DNA from: Sphingomicrobium nitratireducens | GTDB lineage: Bacteria; Pseudomonadota; Alphaproteobacteria; Sphingomonadales; Sphingomonadaceae | Assembly: GCF_026157035.1 (NCBI RefSeq) | Contig: NZ_JANJZA010000001.1 | Coordinates: forward strand, 351,001-415,000 | Reading direction: 5' to 3' | DNA length: 64,000 nucleotides | Shown: one piece after another, positions 17,904 to 26,768 of the stretch | Numbering within the stretch: position 1 is the first letter of the stretch | Layout of the letters: each line of letters starts with the position of its first letter | Program-made: the position numbers and the translations under genes | Notes under the pieces: generated by a model | Database searches by the model: none | Told to the model about the DNA's origin: nothing | The model's input: only the letters and a program-made list of their open reading frames with translations

Positions 17904-20527
17904 CGCGCGTCCCCCTTGCGGCGGTGCGGGCGCTTCTTCTTGCGCGCGGGCGGGGGGGCGTCCTTGCGGGCGACGAGATCGCCGAGCGCTTCGGCGAAGG
18001 CGTTGTGCGGGCGGCGGCGCTGGCGGTGCTTGTGCGGGTGCGGCTGCTTGGGCCGTTCTCGGCGACCGCGCCAGCTCCACGCCTCGCCCTGCGGGATGAA
18101 CCCGATCTCGGCCATCAGGCGGCGGACCGCCTGGTCGGAGAGGCCGAGGCTGGTGGCGAAGGCCCGGTCGAGCACGTCGTCCTCGCCCTTGTGGCGGGCC
18201 TGGTGGGCGTGGGTCGCGAGGCGGTCGGCGAGGTCGACCCGAAGCCAGCTTTCCCCGAGATGGCGATAGGCGAGTTCGGCGCCGTGCGGGTCGGCATCGT
18301 CGCCGAGCGTGGCGGCACCGGGCGCGGGAAGGATCGGCATGCCGCGATCCTCGCGCACCGCGAGCAGCGCACCGCGCCAGTACTGGGCGGCGGGCTTGAG
18401 GAGCGTGGCGATGAACACGTCGAGCGCGCCCAATCGTACGCGCAGCTTGTGGAGCTGGGCGCGGTCGGCCTTGTCGAGATGCTGGATGGCGTCGGCAACA
18501 CCCTTGCGCGAGACGAGCCCGCCGGCATCGACCAGCATGGCCGACAAGGCGCGCACGCCGGATGGCATGGCGGGGTCGCTGGCGGCGGAGGCGAGGGTCT
18601 TCAGGGCGCCGAGGTGACGCTCGATCATCGTCTCGAGCCAGGCCTCGAGGCGAGCGCGCAGCGCGCCGCGCAACGGGGCCGAGAGGCGGTCGAGGTCGCG
18701 GGTCGTGCGCAGTGCGGGCTCGAGCAGCGAGCGGCCCGGCGCGAGGCGCGCGAGGAGGTGGCCTTCCCACGCCACGCCCAGTCCGCGCGTGCCGTCCTCG
18801 ACCAGTTCGAAGCGCGTGTCGGGCGCGTCGATCAGCGCCTTGGCGCGGCGCGAGAGTTCATCGCCCAGACGGCGCTCGGCGGCGGCCAGCAGCAGGCGCT
18901 TGTCGGCGTGGCGCGCGGCCGGGTCGACCTTGAAGGCGAAGCCCTCGAGGTGTCCGATCGGCTCGGGGCCGACCGAGACCTCGCCGTCGGCGGCCACCGT
19001 GACGGGGAGCGCATCGGCGCCGTGCGCGCCGATGTCGCGCACGAGCACGGCAGTGCGGCGGTCGACGAAGCGCTGGGTCAGTGCGGCGTGGAGCGCGTCG
19101 GACAGGCGCGCCTCGACCGCGCGCGTCCTTTCGGCCCAGCGCTGTGGATCCTTCAGCCAGTCCTTGCGCTGCGCGATATAGGCCCAGGTGCGGATCCCCG
19201 CGAGCCGGTCGGCGAGCGTCTCGATGTCGCCCATGACATGGTCGAGCCGGTTGACCTCGGCGTTGAACCAGTCCTGCGCGACATGGCCGCCTTCGGCGAT
19301 GTAGCCGTAGACGCGGCGCACGAGGCGGGCGTGATGATTGGCGCCGACCTTGCGGAAGTCGGGCAGGCCGCAGCAGGCCCACAGGGTCCGCGCCCTGGCG
19401 CCGCGCGTGTGGGCGATCGAGGGATCCTGGGCGAGCGTGCGCAGGACCGCGAGGTCGATCGCTTCGGGGGCCTGGCGCAGGAGCGGGTCGGTACTGCGGC
19501 GCTCGAGGCTGCGGATCAGCGCGGTGACGTCCTCGAAGTCGAGGTCGGCGTTGCGCCAGTAGAGGTGGTCGAGCGGGCGGAAACGGTGCGCCTCGATCGC
19601 CGAGATCTCCTCGTCAGTGAACATCGGGCCCGCCTCTCCGCCGACGCCGAGCGTGCCGAAGCTCCCGTCCTGCTGGTGGCGACCCGCGCGCCCCGCGATC
19701 TGCGCCATCTCGGGCACGGTGAGACGGCGCTCGCGCACCCCGTCGAACTTGTAGAGGTCGGCGAAGGCGACGTGGGTGACGTCCATGTTGAGCCCCATGC
19801 CGATCGCGTCGGTGGCGACGAGATAGTCGACCTCCCCGCGCTGGAACATGGCGACCTGCGCGTTGCGGGTGGCGGGCGAGAGCGCGCCCATCACGACCGC
19901 CGCGCCGCCCTTGAAGCGGCGCAGCATCTCGGCGATCGCGTAGACCTGCTCGGCCGAGAAGGCGACGATGGCGCTGCGCGTGGGGAGGCGCGAAAGCTTG
20001 GTCGCGCCAGCATAGGAGAGGGTCGAGAAACGCGGGCGGCCGATGATCTCGGCCTCCGGCAGCAGGTCGCGGATCACCGGGCGCAGCGTGTCGGACCCCA
20101 GGATCAGCGTTTCCTCGCGGCCCCTGGCGCGCAACATGCGGTCGGTGAAGACGTGGCCGCGCTCGCGATCGATTCCGAGCTGCGCCTCGTCGATGGCGGC
20201 GAAGGCGAAGTCGCGCGGCAGGTCGCCGGGATCGCCGGGGCCGGCCTCCTCGTCGGGGATCGGCATGCTTTCGGCAGTGCACAGCACGTAGCGCGCGTGG
20301 GGCGGGACGATGCGCTCCTCGCCCGTGACCAGCGCGACCTGGCTCTCGCCCTTGATCGCGACGACGCGGTCGTAAACCTCGCGCGCGAGCAGGCGCAGCG
20401 GAAAGCCGATGACGCCCGACGAATGGGCGCACATCCGTTCGATCGCCAAGTGGGTCTTGCCGGTGTTGGTCGGGCCGAGGATCGCCCGGAGGATCGTCTC
20501 GTGCCGGGAAGGCATGGGTGGAATCAT
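17900..20527 (-). CDS. SUV3-type helicase-related protein
   Basis: The 875-residue protein has superfamily 2 helicase motifs: Walker A GPTNTGKTHLAIER near residue 17, AIDEAQLGIDRERG as motif II, LGSDTLRP, motif V/VI region ATDAIGMGLNMDVTHVAFADLYKFDG and QIAGRAGRHQQDG. The first half matches the mitochondrial/alphaproteobacterial SUV3 family of RNA helicases; the C-terminal half is alanine- and arginine-rich and ends in a very basic tail (RKKKRPHRRKGDAR). A role in RNA turnover is likely by homology. Start is ATG 20527; ATG 20515 is equally possible. Confidence 0.85.
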   Translation of the reverse strand: MIPPMPSRHETILRAILGPTNTGKTHLAIERMCAHSSGVIGFPLRLLAREVYDRVVAIKGESQVALVTGEERIVPPHARYVLCTAESMPIPDEEAGPGDPGDLPRDFAFAAIDEAQLGIDRERGHVFTDRMLRARGREETLILGSDTLRPVIRDLLPEAEIIGRPRFSTLSYAGATKLSRLPTRSAIVAFSAEQVYAIAEMLRRFKGGAAVVMGALSPATRNAQVAMFQRGEVDYLVATDAIGMGLNMDVTHVAFADLYKFDGVRERRLTVPEMAQIAGRAGRHQQDGSFGTLGVGGEAGPMFTDEEISAIEAHRFRPLDHLYWRNADLDFEDVTALIRSLERRSTDPLLRQAPEAIDLAVLRTLAQDPSIAHTRGARARTLWACCGLPDFRKVGANHHARLVRRVYGYIAEGGHVAQDWFNAEVNRLDHVMGDIETLADRLAGIRTWAYIAQRKDWLKDPQRWAERTRAVEARLSDALHAALTQRFVDRRTAVLVRDIGAHGADALPVTVAADGEVSVGPEPIGHLEGFAFKVDPAARHADKRLLLAAAERRLGDELSRRAKALIDAPDTRFELVEDGTRGLGVAWEGHLLARLAPGRSLLEPALRTTRDLDRLSAPLRGALRARLEAWLETMIERHLGALKTLASAASDPAMPSGVRALSAMLVDAGGLVSRKGVADAIQHLDKADRAQLHKLRVRLGALDVFIATLLKPAAQYWRGALLAVREDRGMPILPAPGAATLGDDADPHGAELAYRHLGESWLRVDLADRLATHAHQARHKGEDDVLDRAFATSLGLSDQAVRRLMAEIGFIPQGEAWSWRGRRERPKQPHPHKHRQRRRPHNAFAEALGDLVARKDAPPPARKKKRPHRRKGDAR

Positions 20528-20582
20528 GCGGATCGCAAGGCGCGCTGGCAAGCGTGATTGTGGCCCGATACGGTAACAATTA

Positions 20583-20590
20583 TTAACCAT
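20583..20590 (+). promoter_or_regulatory. TTAACCAT box, candidate CtrA site
   Basis: TTAACCAT, the classic CtrA half-site motif, lies between the divergent helicase and M23 peptidase genes, 24 bases before the peptidase ATG. Confidence 0.4.
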
Positions 20591-20613
20591 GTTGCGGGTA
20601 GGACTCACTGACG

Positions 20614-22056
20614 ATGACGACAGGCAATCCGACGGCCGACGACATGACCGCGCGCATGCGCGGGCTACGCGCGCGCGCGCCCGAGGCGATTGCCGACGCG
20701 CCGCGCGGGATCGTGGTCGACCTGCGCGAGGATGTCTTCTCGCCGCGCTGGTGGCGCGGGGCGGGCACGCTGGGCGTGCTGGTCGGCGGGTTGCTGCTGG
20801 TGGTCCCCGGGATCGAGCCGCTCGCCGCGCGGGCCTCGACCCCGGACGGACGCGACGCCTTGCGCGAAATGAACGCGATCGGGATCGCGCCGGCTGCGCG
20901 CGGCTCGGTCAGCGGCGCGCGCATGGCGCCGACCGACAGGGTGGTCGCGGTGGCCGACGTGCCCGAGCGCCCGACCCGCGAACTGCTGGCGACGATCGGC
21001 CCCGACGGGCGGCTCGACCGTTCGCTGACGCGCGCCGGGGTGGCGCCGGGCGATGCCGAAGCGGCGGCGCAGGCGGTCGCGGCGGCCGCCGGAGGAAAGA
21101 TCGCGCCGGGCACGAGGGTCGAGGTACGGCTGGGCCGGGCCGCCGCGAACGGACGCCGCCCGCTCGAGGCGCTATCGCTGCGCGCACGGATGGATCTGGC
21201 CGTGGCGCTACGGCGCGAGGGCGACAGGTTCGTCGTCGCGCGCGAGGCGATCAAGGTCGACCGCGTGCCGGTGCGGCTGCGCGGGCGCGTCGGTGCGGGG
21301 CTCTACTGGGGCCTGCGCGAAGCCGGGGCGAGCCCGCGCGTGGCGAGCGATTACTTGAAGGCGCTGGCGAGCCGGATCGACGTCGGCGAAGTGGGTGCCG
21401 GCGACGTGTTCGACCTCGTGCTCGAACAGCGCAGTACTGCCGATGGCGCCCCAGTGCCGGGCGGCTTGCTCTATGCCGCGATCGAACGCCAGGGCGCATC
21501 CGACCTCAGCCTCGTCAGGTGGGGCAAGGGCGACGGCGAGTGGATCGATGGCGCCGACGCGACCGGCCAGGCCAAGGACGAGGGGATGAGCTGGCCGGTG
21601 TCGGCACCGATCAGCTCGGGCTTCGGCATGCGCCGCCACCCGATCCTGAGGATCAACCGCATGCACAACGGTCTCGACTTCGCGGCCGGGTACGGCGCGC
21701 CGATCTATGCCGCCGCCGACGGACGCGTGACCCGCGCCGGTTGGGCGGGCGGATCGGGGCGCCAGGTCAAGATCGCGCACGAGAATGCGATGGTGACGAG
21801 CTATTCGCACATGAGCCGGATCGCGATCGGCGACGGCATGCCGGTCAGGCGTGGCCAGTTGATCGGCTATGTCGGCTCGTCGGGCCTGTCGACCGGCGCG
21901 CATCTCCACTACGAGGTGCGCCTCGCGGGGCGGCCGGTCGACCCGCGCGGCATCCGCATGTCGACCACGCGCACGCTCGCAGGGCCCGAACTCGAGCGCT
22001 TCAAGGCGCGCCTCGCCGCCTTCCGCCGCCTGCCGGTGGGCAGCCCGAACGCCTGA
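20614..22056 (+). CDS. M23 family metallopeptidase
   Basis: The 480-residue protein has a cytoplasmic N-terminus of about 50 residues, one membrane span (LGVLVGGLLLVVPGIEPLAA), a periplasmic linker region and a C-terminal LytM/M23 domain. Zinc-site motifs are present: H351-x3-D355 in HNGLDFAAG and H430-x-H432 in HLHYEVRLAG, with FGMRRHPI and GYVGSSGLSTG typical of the family. All ligands appear intact, so an active peptidoglycan endopeptidase is expected rather than a degenerate LytM activator. It is read divergently from the helicase, with a TTAACCAT box in the shared region. Confidence 0.9.
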   Translation: MTTGNPTADDMTARMRGLRARAPEAIADAPRGIVVDLREDVFSPRWWRGAGTLGVLVGGLLLVVPGIEPLAARASTPDGRDALREMNAIGIAPAARGSVSGARMAPTDRVVAVADVPERPTRELLATIGPDGRLDRSLTRAGVAPGDAEAAAQAVAAAAGGKIAPGTRVEVRLGRAAANGRRPLEALSLRARMDLAVALRREGDRFVVAREAIKVDRVPVRLRGRVGAGLYWGLREAGASPRVASDYLKALASRIDVGEVGAGDVFDLVLEQRSTADGAPVPGGLLYAAIERQGASDLSLVRWGKGDGEWIDGADATGQAKDEGMSWPVSAPISSGFGMRRHPILRINRMHNGLDFAAGYGAPIYAAADGRVTRAGWAGGSGRQVKIAHENAMVTSYSHMSRIAIGDGMPVRRGQLIGYVGSSGLSTGAHLHYEVRLAGRPVDPRGIRMSTTRTLAGPELERFKARLAAFRRLPVGSPNA

Positions 22057-22061
22057 CAGTC

Positions 22062-22094
22062 AAAAGGCGCCGCCCGAGGGGGCGACGCCTTTCT
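22062..22094 (+). terminator. Intrinsic terminator after the M23 peptidase
   Basis: Hairpin aaaggcgccgccc-gag-ggggcgacgccttt with a short T-rich tail, immediately downstream of the peptidase stop. Confidence 0.6.
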
Positions 22095-22126
22095 CCGTCC
22101 AACTGGAAACCTGTAGGTGCCAGCCT

Positions 22127-23821
22127 TTACTTTCCGTGCCCGCGCCAGCGCTTGATGGTGCGGTTGATGATGCCTTCCTCGTCACCCGTCTGGCGCCACA
22201 TGTCGGCGAAGCTGGGATCGGACGAGGCCGGGCGCTTTTCGGGTTCGAGATTGTCGAAGCTGACGCGGATCGGGATCGACACGCCTTCGCCGCACACGAT
22301 CACCTCGCGGTTGCGAAGCGCGGGGATGGCGTCGAGGAAGCCGCGCGCGCCTTCGGGCATCGCGGCGCGCACGCACGCCTGGTCGCGATCGTTGTTGAGG
22401 CGCATCGAGAGGATCGTGCCGCACTGCGAGAGCACGCCCTCGGCAAGATCGGACGGGCGCTGGGTGATGAGGCCGAGACTGACGCCGTACTTACGGCCTT
22501 CCTTGGCGATACGCTCGAGGATGACGCGGACGGCCTGGTTGCCGCCGCTCTCGTCCTTGGGGACGTAGCGGTGCGCCTCTTCGCACACGAGGAGGATCGG
22601 GCGCTGCGCCTCGGTGCGGCTCCAGATGGCGTAGTCGAACACCATGCGCGCGAGCACGCTGACCACGGTCGAGGTGACTTCGGACGGAACGCCCGACACG
22701 TCGACGATGCTGATCGGTTTGCCGTTGGCGGGCAGGCGGAACATCTTGGCGATGAACTTGCCCATCGAATCGGTGACCATCATGCCCGAGAACATGAAGC
22801 TGTAGCGCGGGTCGGCCTTCAACTCGTCGAGCTTGGTCTTCAATCGCTGGTAAGGGGTGGTGTCGCCGGCGCGGTCGAGCTTGCCCATCTCGTTGACGAT
22901 GATCGCGTTGAGATCGGTCAGCAGATACGGGATCGGGCTGTCGACGGTCACCTTGCCGTACTGCTCGGACATCTTGTTGCGCTGGCGCGCGGCGAGCAGA
23001 CACTTGGCGAGAATGTCGGCGTCGCGCTGGCGCTCGTCGTCCGAGCTGGTCAGCAGCACCTCGCAATGCTCCTCGAAGTTCATCAGCCAGTAGGGGAGCT
23101 GGAGGTTGTCGACGTTGAAGATCTCGCCGCAGCCCTTGAAGGCGGCGGAATATTCGCCGTGCGGGTCGATCATCACGATGTGGCCCTCGGGCGAGAGCTC
23201 GGAAATGCGGTGGAGGATGAGCGCGACCGAGGTCGACTTGCCGGTACCGGTCGAGCCCAGGATCGCGAAGTGCTTGGACAGCATCGGATCGACGTAGAGC
23301 GCGCCGCGAATGTCGTCGGTCGGATAGACGGTACCGATCTCGACGTTGGGGCGGCTGTCGGCGGCGAACACCGAGCGAAGGTCGGCGGTGGTGACCGGGT
23401 GGACTTCGGCTCCCGGGATCGGGAAGCGGGTCACGCCGCGGCGGAACGCCGACAATTTGCCGGTGCCTTCCTCGCGCTTGCCCTCGCCGAGGAAGTCGAC
23501 ATTGGCGATGACCTTGCCGTTGTCGCCGGCGCGCATGGTGCGCACGTTGGCGATCAGCCAGTTCTGGCCGACCGTCATCTTGACCTGGCTGCCGACCTGG
23601 CCCGACATGGCGAGCGCGGGATCGGTGTTGCCCACGAGCTGGTGGAGACGCTCGGCGTCGAGGATGATCGAGGAGCTCGACCCGGCGATCTCGGATACGA
23701 GGCCGATCGGCGATTCGACCGGGCCGGGCGCCGCGGCGGGGGCCTGGACCGCTTCGGTCTCATCCTGGCTGAAGCGCGACAGTTCGCTGGCGAACTGGTG
23801 GACGTTGGGCTGGTCGTTCAT
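22127..23821 (-). CDS. HerA-like ATP-binding protein (DUF87)
   Basis: The 564-residue protein has an N-terminal HAS-barrel-like region and a HerA/FtsK-type ATPase core. Walker A is GSTGTGKST at residues 189-197, then HIVMIDPHGEYSAAF, Walker B RPILLVCEEAHRYVP, and a sensor region LGLITQRPSDLAEGVLSQCG with an arginine-rich ARNREVIVCGEG-like C-terminal part (ALRNREVIVCGEG). Related HerA proteins form hexameric DNA translocases, with NurA in archaea. No nuclease gene lies beside it, so its process here is unknown. The gene stands alone on the minus strand, with the M23 terminator behind it. Confidence 0.8.
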   Translation of the reverse strand: MNDQPNVHQFASELSRFSQDETEAVQAPAAAPGPVESPIGLVSEIAGSSSSIILDAERLHQLVGNTDPALAMSGQVGSQVKMTVGQNWLIANVRTMRAGDNGKVIANVDFLGEGKREEGTGKLSAFRRGVTRFPIPGAEVHPVTTADLRSVFAADSRPNVEIGTVYPTDDIRGALYVDPMLSKHFAILGSTGTGKSTSVALILHRISELSPEGHIVMIDPHGEYSAAFKGCGEIFNVDNLQLPYWLMNFEEHCEVLLTSSDDERQRDADILAKCLLAARQRNKMSEQYGKVTVDSPIPYLLTDLNAIIVNEMGKLDRAGDTTPYQRLKTKLDELKADPRYSFMFSGMMVTDSMGKFIAKMFRLPANGKPISIVDVSGVPSEVTSTVVSVLARMVFDYAIWSRTEAQRPILLVCEEAHRYVPKDESGGNQAVRVILERIAKEGRKYGVSLGLITQRPSDLAEGVLSQCGTILSMRLNNDRDQACVRAAMPEGARGFLDAIPALRNREVIVCGEGVSIPIRVSFDNLEPEKRPASSDPSFADMWRQTGDEEGIINRTIKRWRGHGK

Positions 23822-23888
23822 CGGGGATCCCGTCTCCGTTACACGTGACTATTGGCGCGCAACCTACGGGGAAGGGGTAAATTTTTCC

Positions 23889-24650
23889 TTAGACACGCTT
23901 CTTGAAGAAGGCCGCCGCGATCCAGCCGAGCGTGAGCGAGATCAGCACCGCGGCAAGCCCGTAGAGCAGGGGCTGGCGCTCGGCGGCGAGCGTGACGAAC
24001 CGCTCGAAGCCCGACTTGCCGATCTCGATATCGCGCGTGGCGGCGGCGAGGACGCGTCCGTCGGCGACGAGGAAGGTCTCGGCGGTATAGGTGCCGACCG
24101 GCACGCGGCTGGGGATGGCGATGGTCGCGCGGTAGAGGACCCCGTCGGTGACCTCGACCCCGCCGGGCTGCTCCGAATAGAGGCCGAGGCGGGTCTTGAG
24201 GTCGATGAGGCCGGCCTCGAAACGCTGCTGCTTTTCGGGCTCGCTGCCCGCCCCCGGCGACAAAGAGAGGTTGGCGAGGCCGAGCTCGTAGATCGCCGCG
24301 GTGCGTTCGTCGACCAGCTCGCCGACCGGCTTCGCGCTGGCGAGCGCGTAAAAGCCCGGGACCGAACGGAAGCGGTGGCTGTCGGCATTCATCCAGATGC
24401 CCGCGATCTTCTGCTTCTCGCGCATCAGGATCGGCTCGGTCGGCCCCTTGAGCACGACGAGCACGTCGGCCGGCGTTTCGGGGACGCGGCCGCCCGGATA
24501 GACGACCGCGCCGAACAGCAGCAGTTCGGCACCGGTGAAGGAATAGCGGATCTCGATCGCCCGGCTCGAGACGTCGGGGACGAGCTTGGGGCCCGCCGCG
24601 CCGGTCAGCGTCGCGAAGGCGAGAAGGGCAAGGACGAGGCGCGCGATCAT
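23889..24650 (-). CDS. TIGR02186 family membrane-anchored protein
   Basis: A 253-residue protein with a signal peptide (MIARLVLALLAFATLTGAAG), a periplasmic region of beta character (VPDVSSRAIEIRYSFTGAELLLFGAV, ADVLVVLKGPTEPILMREK, GIWMNADSHRFRSVPGFYAL) and one C-terminal membrane span (LLYGLAAVLISLTLGWIAAAFF) ending KKRV. These are the hallmarks of TIGR02186, found beside TauE/SafE permeases in alphaproteobacteria. Its ATG overlaps the permease stop by four bases (ATGA), so the two proteins probably work together, but the function is not known. Confidence 0.8.
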   Translation of the reverse strand: MIARLVLALLAFATLTGAAGPKLVPDVSSRAIEIRYSFTGAELLLFGAVVYPGGRVPETPADVLVVLKGPTEPILMREKQKIAGIWMNADSHRFRSVPGFYALASAKPVGELVDERTAAIYELGLANLSLSPGAGSEPEKQQRFEAGLIDLKTRLGLYSEQPGGVEVTDGVLYRATIAIPSRVPVGTYTAETFLVADGRVLAAATRDIEIGKSGFERFVTLAAERQPLLYGLAAVLISLTLGWIAAAFFKKRV

Positions 24651-25561
24651 GCCAGCGACCTCAGCGTGAAGATCTCGTCGGGCTGCCAGGCGAGTCCGAG
24701 GATCATGCGCAGCGCGACAAGGAGGATCATGACCGCGAGCGCGAGGCGCAGGAGGTCGGGCTTGAGGCGATGGGTGAGGACCGCGCCGTATTGCGCCCCG
24801 ACGACGCTGCCGAGGAGGAGCAGGGTGGCGAGCACGATGTCGACAGCCTGCGTGGTGAGCGCGTGAACGAGCGTGGTCGCGGCCGAGACGCCGAGGATGA
24901 CGACGAGGCTGGTTCCCACGACGACGCGCGCGGCCATGCCGAACAGGTAGATCATCGCGGGCACGAGGATGAACCCGCCGCCCACGCCCAGCAGAACGGT
25001 GAGGACGCCCGCGACCGCGCCGAGGCCGAGCGGGGCGAGCGGCGAGAGGTAGAGACCCGACGCGTAGAAGCGCCAGCGCAGCGGGAGCGCCGCGATCCAT
25101 TTATGGTGGCGGCGGCGCGACTTGGGTTTGGCGGGCGGGGCGATGACGTGGAGCGCGACGAGCGCGTCGCGCAGCATCAGCGCGCCGATCGCGCCGAGCA
25201 TGATGACGTAAAGGAAGCCGATGACGAGGTCGGCCTGCCCCGAGGCCTGGAGCAGGCGGAACAGCGCGGCGCCGCCAAGCGAGCCGACGAGCCCGCCCGC
25301 GATCATGATCGCGGCCATCGGCAGGTCGACCCCGCCCTTGCGGTAGTGGACCGCGGCGCCCGACACCGAGGCGCCGGTGATCTGGGTGGTGGCCGAGGCA
25401 ACCGCGACGGTCGGCGGGATGCCGTAGAAGATGAGGAACGGCGTGGTGAGGAAGCCGCCGCCCACGCCGAACAGCCCCGAGAGGATGCCGACGAGCAGGC
25501 CCAGCGCCACGATCAGGAGCGCGTCGACCGACATGCCGGCGATGGGGAGATAGATGTCCAT
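24647..25561 (-). CDS. TauE/SafE family sulfite/organosulfur exporter
   Basis: The 304-residue inner-membrane protein contains two copies of the TauE/SafE repeat: VGILSGLFGVGGGFLTTPFLIFYGIPP near the N-terminus and GVLTVLLGVGGGFILVPAMIYLFG in the second half, separated by a basic loop (AKPKSRRRHHKWIAA). Eight or so membrane spans are apparent. The family moves sulfite, sulfoacetate or related anions; the actual substrate is not determined. It is translationally coupled to the TIGR02186 gene downstream. Confidence 0.85.
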   Translation of the reverse strand: MDIYLPIAGMSVDALLIVALGLLVGILSGLFGVGGGFLTTPFLIFYGIPPTVAVASATTQITGASVSGAAVHYRKGGVDLPMAAIMIAGGLVGSLGGAALFRLLQASGQADLVIGFLYVIMLGAIGALMLRDALVALHVIAPPAKPKSRRRHHKWIAALPLRWRFYASGLYLSPLAPLGLGAVAGVLTVLLGVGGGFILVPAMIYLFGMAARVVVGTSLVVILGVSAATTLVHALTTQAVDIVLATLLLLGSVVGAQYGAVLTHRLKPDLLRLALAVMILLVALRMILGLAWQPDEIFTLRSLA

Positions 25562-25610
25562 GGGCCTCGTGCCGCACTAGCGGGGTGCGGGCACGAGGCC
25601 AAGCGGGGGC

Positions 25611-26768
25611 TTAGAAGTCTCCCGCCACGGTGACCGCAGGGCCCGAGCCGGGGCGGGCGTTGCCGGCCAGCGTGAAGCGATAGTCGGCGTGGACGCGCAT
25701 CCTTTTGCCGAGCGGCATCGACAGGCGCGGGCCGGCATCGAGGCGCGAGAGGCCCGGCTGGGCGCTGCCCCACACGCCGAAGCCGCCGTCGACATTCTTC
25801 ACAAACGGGCGGGTGGCGGCGAGCTGCGCATCGACGAACCAGTCGCGGCTGTCGAGCCCGACGACCCCCGCCTGCGCTTAGCCGTCGGCGCGAAACTTGC
25901 CCGTCAGCGGGACGCCCCACGCGCCGGCTTCGGCGAAGGCGGCGAAGGCCGAGCGGCCGACGCCCTCGACCCGCTCGCGGCGTTCGGCGGTGAAGGCGAG
26001 CGGGAGCTTGGCGAAGGGCTGGTAGCGCAAGCCCAATGCCGCCTCGGTGCCGCGGATCGCGCCGAGCGAGGATGTGACGCGCGCGCTCGCGGCAAGGTGC
26101 GGGGTCGCGAACCAGGTGAGCCGCGCGCCGCCCTGGCTGCCGCCGAGCATGCCGGCGCTGGCGAGCGAGGGCGTGGCGGGCGCCCCGCCGCGCTCGGAGC
26201 GATAATAGGACCAGGCGTGGAGTTTCCAGCGGTCGAGCTTGCCGGGCGCCACCGCCGCCGCCTTGCCGAGGTTGGGCGATTTTTCGGGGGGGAGGGAAGC
26301 GGCGGCGGCGGTCGATGCCGTCGCGGGGAGCGCGTAGGAGGGCATGGGGCGGGGCATGATCTCGCCGCCCGGCGAGAACCATGCCCCGCCCCCCGATGCC
26401 GGAGCACTGGCATACGACGTGGGGGGCAGCGTCGGCGCCGCGGCCATCCGGACCGGCACGGGAAGCGGGTAGTAGTAATAGGGAGCGGGCACCGGCATCG
26501 CGCCCGGTGGCAGTGCGCCATAAGGCAAGGCGTACGCGGGAGCGTAAGGCTGGCCCGCCAGCGGCTGGGCGGGGCTCATGCGCTGGCCCGGCGGCAGGGT
26601 TTCGGCGGAGGCGGCGAGGGCTGCGGTCGCAGCCGCGGGCGCCGCGGTCAGCGGGTCGGGCAGGACGGCGGCTTCGGCGTTTGCGCCGGGATAGAGGCCG
26701 AGGCTGATCGCCCGCACGCCTGCCCAGGTAGCGATGGCGGCGGCGAGGAAACGGACCGAATGGCTCAT
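25611..26768 (-). pseudogene. NfrA C-terminal-like outer-membrane protein gene interrupted by an in-frame TAA
   Basis: Reading starts at ATG 26768 (MSHSVRFLAAAIATWAG, export signal), passes a Pro/Ala/Tyr-rich linker and enters a beta-rich domain (GGSQGGARLTWFATPHLAAS, GTEAALGLRYQPFAKLPLAF) resembling the C-terminal domain of phage N4 adsorption protein A. At 25880-25878 a TAA stops the frame after GKFRADG, yet the same frame continues open for 88 codons (AQAGVVGLDSRDWFVDAQLA... ending VTVAGDF) with matching character. The stop stands where Tyr (TAC/TAT) would fit. It overlaps the glycosyltransferase gene by four bases, so they form one operon. Recent mutation or sequence error are both possible. 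Confidence 0.7.

Noticed and set aside
17924-20557. 877-codon plus-strand open frame opposite the helicase
   Set aside because: Low-complexity Ala/Arg/Glu sequence typical of antisense frames; the minus strand has intact helicase motifs.
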